A DNA stretch of 64,000 nucleotides, taken from assembly GCF_011397635.1 (NCBI RefSeq), contig NC_064760.1, positions 27,750,856 to 27,814,855 on the forward strand, in the 5' to 3' direction. This document shows, piece by piece, positions 36,301 to 48,074 of this stretch. A program made the position numbers and the translations under genes. Source of the stretch: Epinephelus fuscoguttatus. Its lineage: Eukaryota > Chordata > Actinopteri > Perciformes > Serranidae. The number at the start of each line of letters is the position of its first letter. The stretch's first letter is position 1. Under the pieces are notes generated by a model. That model was not told where the DNA came from. It saw only the letters and a list, made by a program, of their open reading frames with translations, and searched no databases.

Positions 36301-37611
36301 CCACTGCCTCTTAACTTACTTTGTCACTCATGTTTGGGCTGCTTGGTACAGGAGTTGGACTGTCAGGTTCTGCAACAGAGCACAGGAAAATATGGTTTTC
36401 AGAGAAGGTGATCCTCACTTATTAATTCAGTCAGTCCATGTGCTGCTTGAACATGAAGGTTTAAGTTACTCTGATGGCATTTTAAGCTTCATAACACTTC
36501 TCAGGTTTGGAAAAGTGAATACTTTGTGGCACACTACCGACCCCCGGTGGCAGGTCACTGCACCTACACCTCAAAGGTATGATTGCTTCCAGTTTGACTG
36601 GCAGGGTCTCTGGCCAGGCATGAGTCCAGGGTAAGCTCTTAATGAGCATCCAGTAGGGAACAAAATGAGAAGAAGAGAGAGGATAAGAAGAGCTGGAGAG
36701 GAGAGAAAGAAACAAAGTTGGCAGTATGGACAGCAGCAGTAAGTGGGGGTGAAAAAAAAAAGCTTAAGTTATAACAAGGTGTTGCTCTGTTGCCTCAGTT
36801 GGCTAGGTGTTAAGCTGGCCTGGTATGTGAAGCATTGGCAGGATTAGAGGGTGGAAAGGCATCTGCACAGTGAGAGGCAACATGCTAATGGCCATGCTAG
36901 AGATGGATGATCAAATGACTCTCTTCGTGGGCGCTTGCACGTCTTTGTATGTGAGCGTTTAAGTCATGCTCATGGCTCACGGTTGCCACGGTGCCGCTTC
37001 TCCTTGACTGACAGCTTATTAATGAACATGGAATCCTACATATTTGTCAGGCTGGCAGAGAAAAGCCAAACCATTATGATAAAACCATTAGCAGGAGGCT
37101 GAATTCATGACATGCATGGCTTCCATGCCAGTCAATTGAAATAGCTATAAATGGATTAAATTAAGAATGCAAACATCCCGAGTGACATAGACGAAATGCT
37201 GCATTACATTTGTAATTTCACAGAAGGTTTTTTGGCTCCTGCAATGTATTTTTGTGGGGCAAATATAATGTCTTTGTTTGAATAAAATTAAGATGCCTTT
37301 CCCTACTGCGTGCATACTGGTGTGTGTGTGTCTGTGTGTGTGTGTATGTATGCACGACAGAACAGTGATGCCATAAAAGCTTCTATTCAACATCTTAACA
37401 TCACAGCACACTACACTCCACTGCACTGACCTTGGCTGTAATTGCAGCAGGACCTTTTCTTTTATGCATTGGTCACCGGGATAGAGAAATTAAATGTCAA
37501 CCAAGCCTGAGGGGGAAGAAGCAAGGTATTGCACTGTATCGGATTGGAAGCTATCCAAAATGTCCGACATTCAGTCCCACTGTTCCCTCTGCTGAGCGCC
37601 AGTCTCATCAT

Positions 37612-37612
<1 letters not shown>

Positions 37613-37643
<31 letters not shown>
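37613..37643. repeat. (CA)n microsatellite
   Basis: About 15 CA units. Confidence 0.95.
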
Positions 37644-37644
<1 letters not shown>

Positions 37645-37755
37645 AACAAGTACTTGGAAAGATGTCAGAAACAGTAAAACCCTCCACTGAAATGGATACT
37701 AATGGAATTCTGTGGGAGTCTACTTAATTGCAGGGGAAAATAGAGAAAACACAGA

Positions 37756-37757
<2 letters not shown>

Positions 37758-37796
<39 letters not shown>
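37758..37796. repeat. (CA)n microsatellite
   Basis: About 19 CA units, 115 bases from the previous tract; looser CA-rich sequence continues to 37870. Confidence 0.95.
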
Positions 37797-37797
<1 letters not shown>

Positions 37798-40700
37798 CCA
37801 TTCATTTGTGCAGCCAGGAGCAGAACACATACACAAGTATACACACGCACACACAGGCGCACACAAACACTTGTCACTAAGCGGTACAGAAGACAGAGGG
37901 ATTGAGAGTATTCACATTTGGAGGGGAAATAGAGCATGTGGTGACAGCAGAGTGGTGGGAGCGTCCAGAGGGAGGTGGTGATGTGCAGCAGAGAGGAACA
38001 GCTTTGAGTCAAGGTTTCTCAGAGTCACAAGGGGAGAAACACAACACCAGGCTTTCTAAAAGGGTTTTCTCATTCAGAAAGTGTCCCAGACAATTTTTTT
38101 TGGTTGCGCTCTGTACGACCACACGATCCAGTGTTGAATGTTAAGGCACTTGAAACTGACTCCGGATTAAAATTTGGTCGTTTCCGTTGAGCAAATACAT
38201 TTTTACTCTGCCGGGACTTGTGTGACTGGTGTTGCTACGAAACACAAAATGATACATTACATTTATATTAAAGTTTACCTTTCATACTGGCTGATCAGGG
38301 AAGACTTTTTGATTACCGGTTGTCAAGTTTACAGCACAAAAGAGACTATTAATTTATACTAATTTATTTGATATTACCATCCTGTCTGTTGCTATTTGCC
38401 ATGTGACACAAAGGAAGGCTGTTGCCCTTTCGTGTTGTTAATATGTAATGGCAGATTTTTCTGCTTCCCTTCATTTTTTTTCATTAGTGGAGCAGTAAGT
38501 TTAAAAAAAGAGCCTTAGCTTTCTTAAAAAAAAAAACGTGTTCCCTCTTGGATTTTGGAATCTTTGAAAACGGCAGCATTGAAGTCTAAGATCAACAAAA
38601 CTGATCTCGGTCGAGCTTCACAGGGCCTTTCAGATTTAGAAGAAGGGCAAGGCAACTTTTAATCATACGCTGAGCTTACTGTGATGTATGATCTTGTTTA
38701 TCCTGCAGTGACCACAATGTACTGTACTTTCTCAACCCTAAGACACTAAAACCAGGGAGGACTTATCACCTACAGTGTCTCAAAAAGGTATTTTGTCTTG
38801 TCATCCTGGTAATTTATTTTCTGCAGGCCTCAACACTAACTTAACCTGCCTCCACGGCATTTAGTGGATTCATTGCCAGTATTTTCTTCTTCAGCCTGGG
38901 CTTTCCTTTGAAAGGTGGTTTTAACGAAAAAAAAAAAAAATAAGCAGGACCGAGTTTTTTTCTCCCATGATCTAGTGATCGTTTAGAATCCTACAGATAA
39001 AAATGAGTGCAGCTGTATTGAAAAAATCATTAGTTTCTTAAAGTCTTCCCCAGGAGGTCCGAGATGAATTTGCCTCTAATCATGAGCGCAGGTTAAGCCC
39101 TCCATTGCCATACATCTCACCCAGGGAAAGAAAAATGCAAAGTCTTGGGAGCAAATTCCTTCAACCTCGTGGAGGCCTCCCCTAATACTTCTAATACATC
39201 ATGGCAGTCAGTAGTACACATTAGAAGGGAGAGGGCAATTTTCTATACCACTTTTTCAGAGTGTTGGAAAATCTGCAGAGTCGGACATAATAAGACAGCC
39301 CTCTGCACCTGGACCAAGATCTCAGAAAATAACGTTCAATCAGTGCTTTTATATCACTCGGCAAGAGGTGATTGACAAATGGAACTCTCATGGTCCCTCA
39401 ACACCTGCAAATCTCCCCATCTCAGTATTATAACAAGTCATTTTCCAAATCTAATGTGGGACACTGACTTCTGACTTATTTCCCCACGAGACTTAAGCAG
39501 AAACTGAAATATCTTCTGACTTTAACTGAAATTAATTCAGCTGAAAACAGATAGTGGCAGGAGTCACCATACTCTGTTACATTTCCATCGTGGAAAAGGT
39601 TTGAGAGGGGATACACACAAAAGATATCAGTCTATCAAATAGCGTGCAAACTTATAATTACACATATGAAAGCTTCAGAGGAGTTTGTTTTAATAATGGT
39701 GTTCTGCAAGCACAGTTTTTGTTCCCGTCAATCACCAGCCCAGCCCTCCAGCTCCATGAAATTAAACAAATAAAAACAGTACTTTGTGATCAATCTTTAA
39801 CAGAAACTGGCAGTTACACTGTGAACAAACTGTACTTATCACACTTTGAGTGACACCTTGTGCTGTTGGTGAGCCAGTTACGCTTTTTTATGAGCTGCCA
39901 TTACTGCGCTGTGTGAACATTCTTCGGGACAAGGTGTAGCATTGCAATATTTTGTATGTGTGTGTGTGTTCTTCTCTTCAAACTGAAATTCTCCCAGAAA
40001 TCCAATCCCACAGCGAAACGCAGCGCAGTTTGTCACAGCTCGGTGACCCCTGCCTGTAATCACATCATATTCTGGAAATGTTTCAAAAGTCCGAATGTGT
40101 TTGAGTGCAGGAAATGTTATTCACTAAAACCAGCTCCCTCACTGTACACCACTTATGCAGAACACATTATGTGCTTTTTGCTACTTTAAAATGGAAATTA
40201 AATGTTTGTGCACAATTACTTGCATATGGCTGAGCTTCAGCTGTGAATGGTTTGCAGTGTATTCTTGAAGACGTCTGTGCAGCTGTAATCCATTTCTTTC
40301 ATGTGACTGAATAAATGTTTTTCAAAACGATATCAGATCTGGCTCCCAATTCTGTTCCTCTGGTCTCCAAAGGGATGAGCAAAAGCTTTAGAGCTACTTG
40401 AAAAACAAATTCATTTCAGAGTAAATTTTGCCTTTGGTTTTGATTCATTTTTTGCCTTTGAGAGGAGACTCAGAAGTGTTATTCTCGTAATCAGTTCTAA
40501 AAATTAAGAAAGCTATGTTTAATCTTCAGATTAAAGAATTTTTATATATCTCTAACTTACTGTCGGCCCAGAAAAGATAATACGTACATAGATTAACATA
40601 CAGACTGAATACCACTCTGTCCTGTGCATAATATCCTGACTGCCTTTCTGCTGTGTGATACATGGATATTTGCATATCAAAAGTACTCATATCAAAGGTT

Positions 40701-41514
40701 TAACCATTTACAAGATCAATGAAATTTCACAGGGAAGGTTTAATGATAAAGGTATAGATGGTTGAAGTTTCCCTGTGAGCTTCAGTGTTTGCAGCTTTTA
40801 GTTCTTTCTGAAATGTCACATTAACATAACAACTGTGGTGCAGTGGCGTAATGTAGTTACAATGGGCCCCAGTGCACGCTATTGTGGGCATTTCATCTCG
40901 TCACATGATCAGACAGAGGCATAACAGCCATGGACTGCGGAACGCATCTGAACAAGGGGGGGGGCCATAATTTCAAGTCACGCGGAGGGGGTGGGGGGGC
41001 ATATGCATTGAAACAGACAATATTACTGACGTTGCGGAGCACTTTTTTTATTCCGACGCCACACAGTCACATCTACAGTACACGCATGAACACGAACACA
41101 TGCTTGCTCAGATTAACCCCTCTGATCCCACTCTAACATTCACACACAACAGGCCAAGCCTATTTATACATAAACGCACAGATGAGGCCACAGTGGAAGC
41201 TGGAGTAATTTGATCATTTTGTTTTTTCTGTTTACTTGAAGAAAATCAGATATCGACTTCTGTCTCATTTTCCCAGATGCAGCCAGCACAGGTGCCCGCC
41301 CTTAGCTCGCGACGCTCATGCATGACGTATTGATAAACAATGCACTTGATAGGCACACTGATATCAAATCAATATGCAGCAGTCAGTGGGAGTTTTTTTT
41401 TTTTAATCGGCAGCAGTTGGTGAGAGTGAGTGAAGGTGTGTGGTGACTTGGCTCGTAAAAACACAGATAGGCTACAACTTAGGCTTTTATTCATATAAAA
41501 TAGTTTGTCAGAGT

Positions 41515-41730
41515 AGAGCCCTGCGCGGGACTGTTTTCTTCATCACGCTCCTGCCCGCTCCGCTGAATTTCTGACCATTACCGCCCGCAACCGCAACGTG
41601 TGTGTTACACTCCCACCCGCTCCCGCAATGTGTACGTCCACTCCCGCCCGCTCCCGCAAAACTCTGAGAATTTATGCCCGCACAATAATAGAGATGCATT
41701 GATTTTGTGTCTTCTCCCATCCCGCAGGAG
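41515..41730. repeat. CCCGC-rich dispersed repeat
   Basis: It starts GAGCCCTGCGCGGGACTG, has many CCCGCTCCCGC units, and ends TCCCATCCCGCAGGAG. This is a familiar fish repeat style; the class is unassigned. Confidence 0.45.
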
Positions 41731-42159
41731 AAAACATGTCATTTTATAGGCTATTAATAAAGAGATTCATGGGGTTGTTTGTTTCGTTCCCCTGGCCTGC
41801 ATGTCTTTTGACGCACTGGTCAAGAATAGCACTCCTATTTCATTGTTTTCATTTGGTTTTTAATGAAATAAAGGCTGTTTCATATTCTATTCTCCTCCTC
41901 TGTATTTATTTAGGCTATTTTTCTACCTTTATATAATCACGCAGTGATTGAGGTTAAGGCAAGCCCGGCGCCAGGATGAAGTTACTGAGGGGGCGGTTAA
42001 AAATAACGAGGGGGCAAATCTTTATTATGCAACATAGGTTCACACAGTGAGTTATAAAGAGCGCGCAGACGTGTGTAATAGTCGCTCGTAATGAGAGCTC
42101 GTCGCCGGTGAAAAACAAACTGCACGTCTTCTTTCATGTTTGTCTCATGACAGATGGAG

Positions 42160-42190
42160 CTGACAGACAGACAGACAGACAGACAGACAG
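42160..42190. repeat. (GACA)n microsatellite
   Basis: Seven or so GACA units. Confidence 0.95.
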
Positions 42191-43119
42191 GTGGAGCAAG
42201 CGGCAAATTGGTATGAAAGCTAGTTCAGGGCATATTCATCCATTTATGAATAAATATGGAGTGGAAACGCTCATGCATGTGCACCAAGTTCCTGTGTTGA
42301 CATCCGTCGCTAGGCTACATCTTCTTCTTATTATTTTTCTTCTTCTTCTAATGTTTAATGGCGGTTGGCAAACAGCGAATTGGCCCATTACCGCCACCAA
42401 CTGGTGGAGTGTGGATCAAAATGACTATTACTATTTGCGTTGGGTCCCGTCGGGTCCCAATGCAGCCCTTTATGTCAGAGTACAAAAGTTACCCGGGCCA
42501 TGGCCCCCCTGGCCCCCCCGGCTCCGCGGTCTATGATAACAGCGGACATCAACACACATCTTTGAGCAATTATCATTTCATATCTGTACATGACAAAAAA
42601 TACCAAAGAAAATAAGAAATTATTGTAGTTAATGTAGAATACACATATCAATTTTTTATAGATGCTACTGAAAAAAAAGAGGGATGACAGATTTGCCTTT
42701 TTGGCATGGCACCATTTTTACTGGAAGGCCAACTCTCTCTCTCTATGGGCCCCACTGCAACCACAGCGCCTGCACTGTCTGTGTTTATGTCCCTGGTGAG
42801 GTGAACATGTCCTATAACAGGCATCGATTAAAAAGTGGGTGAATAAATTATATTGGGTCAAGCCCTGGTGCCAATTTTACAGTCAACAATGTCAATACTG
42901 ATCAATACTATTGCTGTTAACACTGAATCAAATGAAAACTTGTATGTGAAATGGTTAAGTACTGCCAAACTCACTGAGAATCAACACTCCAGTCTACAGC
43001 TCTTTACGACTTCTGTTTTTAGCCACCTGCTGCAAATGAGAATATTAAACGGCCCTGTTTATTGTTATGCAGCGACGGAGAAAGTCAGCTAATGTGACGT
43101 CATCATAAAAGAGTGAGAA

Positions 43120-43400
43120 AGTCCATTTAGGGAAGTCATTTGGGGTGCTGAACAGGTCAAACACAGGACTTTCACCCAGGAGACCGCGGTTCATGTCCCG
43201 TGTGAAACCAGAAAACAATGTTGACATATTACATACGTACATGAAAAATGTCATGTAGAGTTTGTCACATGACATAGGCTGCGTAACATACATGTTTTAA
43301 GCCAAACTATGATGTTTTTTCTAAACCTTACCACGTAGCCGTTGCACCTAAACCTATCAGAAGTGAAAGTGAAACCTAATGACAGCGCTTACAATGCCAA
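43120..43400. repeat. Dispersed repeat with AAGCCAAAC core
   Basis: It contains CTTTCACCCAGGAGACCGCG and later AAGCCAAACTATGATG and CACCTAAACCTATC. The same order of motifs is seen at about 56780-56870. Confidence 0.5.
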
Positions 43401-44896
43401 GAGGTATTTATTGTGCTGATAACTGCATGCAAAAACATGAAAAAAAAATCATAATGTTGTTACTTTGACAGATTTTGTGATTGCGATATGCATAGTGATT
43501 TTAATAGGAATGGTTATTTTGCATTTTATTTTCACCATTAAAAATCATAAAGGGGCTGGGGTCCGTACTAAAACAAGCATGTTCCCTTATGTCTGAAATA
43601 GAACTTGCAGGCCAGGGTATCTCTGTATAACCACAATGCTTCATTTATGAGCGCAAGCTGCGACACTTTATCTACACAAAAATTGCAGCTCCTGTGATTT
43701 GGATATTGCAATTCATCATATTGTGATTTTGATGATATTCAGATCATACTAGTCGGAGAAGCAGACCCTTCTAACCCGTATCTACAACACTGAAAACCAC
43801 TAATAACACCCACTTAATTGAGTGACAGCACTGAAAATGGGTGTTTTAGCTCATTGTCATTGATCACCAATGTGTATGGTTAAATCCCAATGGCTTTTAC
43901 TGATAGATTCTAGTTTTAAACAATCAAGGACACATAAAACCACAGAGTAAAACACACACTGGCTTCATGTCATTAAGGCCTGGACATTTTATACTTTTAG
44001 TAATACCTGCTGGAGTATAATTAAAACACTTTGTGAGCGAATTTGTACAGGACATTCATCCATATATTTCTCTGACATGTTTTAAAGAAAAGCCACATGC
44101 TGACAGCTAATGGCTAAGCTACAGTAATGTGACGATGAATCACATTGTCCCTGAAAAGGCTAGGCAGCAAAGATTTAAACATGGATACTAGTAGCACATA
44201 TCATTTCCTGCCATTTGCCAGCAAAATACCAAATACGACAGTGGACGTGTGGTGTCACATCAAATTTAATAAATGCAATGCAATAAATCATGATGCAAAA
44301 ACTGATAGAAGATGCCTGCAATGGAAAAAGGCAAAACTTGACTCATATGAAACTGTGTCAAAACAGGATTTAATATTTAAATACAAAAATAGACTCCAAA
44401 CACACTTCTGAATGGATTTTCTCAGAAAATAATAGACCGTCGCAGGTGTGTTCGAATAATAAAATGATGTTTTTTTTCTGATAATAAAATGATGTTTTCC
44501 CATCCCAAACCATCAGTCTGACACCTCTATCAAACCTGATGTACGACCAACAGCCATCACCAATTTGCACACTCAAACATAGACAGCCCAACAAACACTT
44601 AACTTTGTATTGATCAGCAAGGCACTGATCATAAAGCCTGACAAAGAGTTGCTCTTCACATTAAACCAGCCATAAACATGCTGTGTTTACGACTGGTTTA
44701 ATGTTATTAAGCCAGTTTTGAGGCTTAATGACACAGCAGATTACTTTAGATTAATGCATCCCGGTGATCGTTACTCTTAAATGAAAGGGATATATCTCTC
44801 CAGGGATAATGGACATTCCATCCATCACTTTTCGTGGTGTTTGCATATCATTTCAAAACATTATCTACTAAAATGTTATTTAATTTATTTAAAATT

Positions 44897-45286
44897 TAAA
44901 GGTATGCTATGCAGCAAATTCTAAAAAACCCCCCACAAATGTTATCCCTCTCAATCATCATTTATGACCGACTAGATGTGTGTGGCGGTGTAATCATCCG
45001 CAGAAACTCCTGCTCCTCTGCCTGTATTTTATTCCTATTTTCCTGTGTTGTGGATGTGGGCACAGCACACAGGTGAGATCGTTATAAAAAGGTAGCAACC
45101 AGGTGCCAGACTGTTAAGTAGCATGCATCCAAGAGAAGGTTATGAAAATCACAAACACACTTCCAAGAAAACTGCAGATATAGCAAGGTGAAATGTCAAG
45201 TGGACAAATCTAGGGTTGGCTTTCACTTTTTCTGGCGACACTGTTTACAAGCTATAGCCAACAATTCCTGCATAATATAACTTTAA
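44897..45286. mobile_element. MITE, copy 1 of a family with a second copy at 62707-63095
   Basis: The ends are imperfect inverted repeats (TTAAAGGTATGCTATGCAG and the inverted TTAAAGTTATATTATGCAGG). The interior shares with the second copy CTCAATCATCAYTTATGACC, CTCTGCCTGTATTTT, AAAAAGGTAGCAACCAG and GGGTTGGCTTTCAC. There is no coding capacity. Confidence 0.75.
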
Positions 45287-45828
45287 TGCAGGGGTGAAAA
45301 TATAGACAGTGCAGGCAGTGCAGTTGCAGTGGGGACTGTGGGGTGGAGGGGCCCAATTGCCACCTGGAAATGCAGCCGTGTTTAAAGAAGAACTCACGTT
45401 AAATCCAAAATGGTTCAATTTTCTATATATGCCCTCAAAAAGGCAAACCCATCTCCACCATGGTTATCTGTTTTTGTAAAATTAAACCAATCTGTAACAA
45501 AATTATATGCTAATTCTACATAAACTATGATCTAACTATAAAAAAACAATTTAGTTAAAGAGGCAACAGATAGCATATTTTCCTAAATATATCATTATGA
45601 AAATAATGTGGGTTGCACAGGGTAGTGGCCACAGTAAAAATCAGTCTATCAGCGTTTACATAGGTTACTTAGTGGCTTTGCAATAAGCTTCTGCCACCGG
45701 TGCTGAAATTTCGCGGGCTTTACGGCAGGAAACGCGTCATGTATTGTGAAACTGGTCACTCAGCCAATCAGGGACTGGAGCGGGTCCTTATGAGGAGTTG
45801 GGCATGAGATAGTTGAGTCACGAGCACA

Positions 45829-46050
45829 ATGGCAGACAGACAAAGTTTGGAGACAAGTGAAAAATGGCTTAGCAAAAGAAAACGAGCTCCTCTGTCTGAG
45901 GAGGCAAAGAAAAGCAAAAAGGAGAGTGATAAAAGAAGAGGAAAAACAAGAGTAAACCTCAGTCAGGCGTTCAAGAGATGGAGGGAGCTCCGTGACCAAA
46001 GAGGCTTCAAAACCAATGTCCAGCTGGCTTTCTTTCTAATGAATCATTAA
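45829..46050 (+). CDS. Short basic ORF in the transposon nest
   Basis: This 73-residue frame starts MADRQSLETSEKWLSKRKRA. It is Lys/Arg-rich to about residue 45 and ends with a helical-looking segment, NLSQAFKRWRELRDQRGFKT, followed by NVQLAFFLMNH. The RWRELRD-x-GFKTN-x-QLAFFL pattern resembles a short domain I associate with fish DNA-transposon accessory proteins (inference). CAGCCAATCAG lies about 60 bases upstream. It could be a first exon, but no clear donor is seen before the stop. The function is unknown. Confidence 0.35.
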   Translation: MADRQSLETSEKWLSKRKRAPLSEEAKKSKKESDKRRGKTRVNLSQAFKRWRELRDQRGFKTNVQLAFFLMNH

Positions 46051-46854
46051 ATAACACAGCTAAATGTTAGCTAGCCGAGAGAGGACTGTACTGTACTGGC
46101 TGCTAGTTAACTCCTAATGTTAGCTGGCCTTAGCTGGCCAGCATCACAAATCGCTGCAACCAGGGGCCAGGTAGCGAGTATAGGTCGGCTGACATCCTCA
46201 ATGCCATTCTACGGCAGCCCTCGGACAGTGATACGCCCCTCCCTTCCTTCTGTTCTCTTCTCACGGAGGCAGCTATCGACGGACATCACCCAGCTAAGTG
46301 AACACTGGACTTTGTTTTCCATTCAATTTGAGCCCCAACCAGCTGCATCGTTTCCATACGATACCGTTTACTCTAGAATCGGGACCGTTTACATGTGCAT
46401 ATTGGGATAATTCCACTGTGAGTTGGTTGTACTGGTACTGTGCATTCTGGTATAATTATTTGCATTACTATTTGTTTTTTGTTTTTGTTTTTGTTTTTTT
46501 TTTTATTTGTGTTGCTCGGTCTCTTTACTCATTTATTTAGTTGAGTGTCCACACCTTCTCATTCTACATATACATAGAGGTATGCTGGTGGCTTTACAGC
46601 CTACATTTTATTGATTATCTCTGATCACCATGGTCAATTTGGTCGTTGCGACAGTGCGACGCAACACCACTGGCGCTAGGTGGCGCCAAGCTAAAAAAAA
46701 AACAAATCCTATTTGTTTCCTCTTTAAACTAATATTTTCCTATTTTCTTTCATAGTTTTTGTCATATACAGATATGTATTGATGATTTCTGGGTAATATG
46801 TATGTTGGTTTCTCCAATATCAAGTCACTGTTTAATTATGTGACAAGACGATAC

Positions 46855-47808
46855 TAGGGCTTCCCCCTACTAAGAATTTTCCAAGTTGACCAATAGTTGA
46901 AATTTAGCACCATTAGTCGACTAGTCGCCAACATGTTTACAATGCAGATTTCATAATTACATTATATATTATGGGCAGGGCAACACAATGGTTTGAGTTC
47001 AAGGTGTGAGAAAGAATAGTATCAGTAACATTGTTAACACTGTGCTACATTACAGAGAAATACAGAACCGTACTAATGAACCTTCATTAATATAGGCCTA
47101 TAATTCATCTACAAGTGCACGTCACACACTGAGCGAGCCGCCTGTTAATGACGCTGTCAGCAAAGCAGTAATGATTGTGCTAAGTGGCTAATGGGCATGT
47201 AGCTACTTACATGTTTCAGATACGTCATGTTTGTAGTCGACCAATGAAGATGAGTTTACACATCACCTAACTAGCCTGTGGAATAACCGCAGGTACCAGC
47301 CCTGGAAATCAGGGGCCGCAGGCGTGCTGCTTCTTTAACCACCTGGAGATGTAAGGTCGGGTGCTGGGTGCTACTCCTGTGCCTTTTCTGTGCCAGCTTT
47401 CAAGAGCCCAGTGGCAGGTAGCATCTGAGGTTGCTAAGCGAAGTTTATGTCTATTCACCTGAAATCTTGAGTGCAGAACTGATCCTCTTCCAGACACAAT
47501 TTATAAATGTGCAGACCTATGGTCCGGGGGTAGCCCCGCACTAAAATGATCACCTTCTCCGTATTTATCACTGACTGAATATTTACAGAAGAAGGAAATG
47601 ATATCTGTTGGATGTGATTGGTTTGTAACAGGACTGCTGAGCATGGCCTCTTCCTGTGTTTGTCCTTTCAAATTAAATTTCGACATGGTCCACTCATATA
47701 CGTTTTGATTTATCTTTTTCTTTCTGCGACAAAGCAACCAATGAAATCTTGCTGTCTTATGACCTTTCTGGTCAACTAATATTTGGTCGACTATTAGGGG
47801 CGACCCTA
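46855..47808. mobile_element. Non-autonomous hAT element with perfect 8-bp duplication
   Basis: The 954-bp element begins TAGGGCTTCCCCCTA and ends TAGGGGCGACCCTA. GACGATAC flanks it on both sides (46847-46854 and 47809-47816). Subterminal sequences with GTCGAC and GGTCAACTAATATTTGGTCG are also partly inverted. No transposase frame is present. Confidence 0.88.
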
Positions 47809-47916
47809 GACGATACAATTTACAGAAGTTAGTTTAGGTGCAAAATCTCTCAAGACTGACAAGCTGGGCACATTTGTAAGTGGATGTGACATAAAAGCAG
47901 TACTAAGACTGTTGGT

Positions 47917-47919
<3 letters not shown>

Positions 47920-47971
<52 letters not shown>

Positions 47972-47972
47972 G
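47920..47972. repeat. (TA)n microsatellite
   Basis: About 25 TA units with one TG interruption. Confidence 0.95.
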
Positions 47973-48074
47973 CCTAAAAATCTGCGTGTGCAATTCCTAA
48001 CTAGTAACTAGGGCGCACTAGGGCCTGTCATGATTGCGTGCACTGGGGCCCATCGTAACTACCTTACGCCACTG

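Larger units (their letters stand above)
33320..40840. other. Long gene-free stretch, possible regulatory desert
   Basis: No cellular gene is supported. A 211-codon open frame at 33663-34298 (+) has no recognisable domain. Several parts (33870-34150, 35480-35640, 37030-37150, 39150-39460) are free of obvious repeats and contain TAAT/ATTA and CAATTA words, as in conserved non-coding elements. Two (CA)n tracts interrupt the stretch. Conservation has not been tested. Confidence 0.35.
40841..48074. mobile_element. Transposon nest bracketed by hAT-like ends
   Basis: The left border CAGTGGCGTAATGTAGTTAC continues ATGGGCCCCAGTGCACGC. The right border is the inverted copy, with two differences in about 39 bases. 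The flanking 8-mers (CTGTGGTG and CTTTAATG) match at five of eight positions, so either the duplication has decayed or these ends belong to two elements. The 7.2-kb interior has no intact transposase and is full of other repeats: a CCCGC-rich block (41515-41730), (GACA)n, a MITE at 44897-45286, a basic ORF at 45829-46050 and a hAT MITE at 46855-47808. GGGCCCCACTGCA phrases near 42750 and 45340 suggest further decayed ends. Confidence 0.55.

Noticed and set aside
36275-36634. 119-codon plus-strand open frame
   Set aside because: No domain or coding signature; overlaps an open frame on the other strand.
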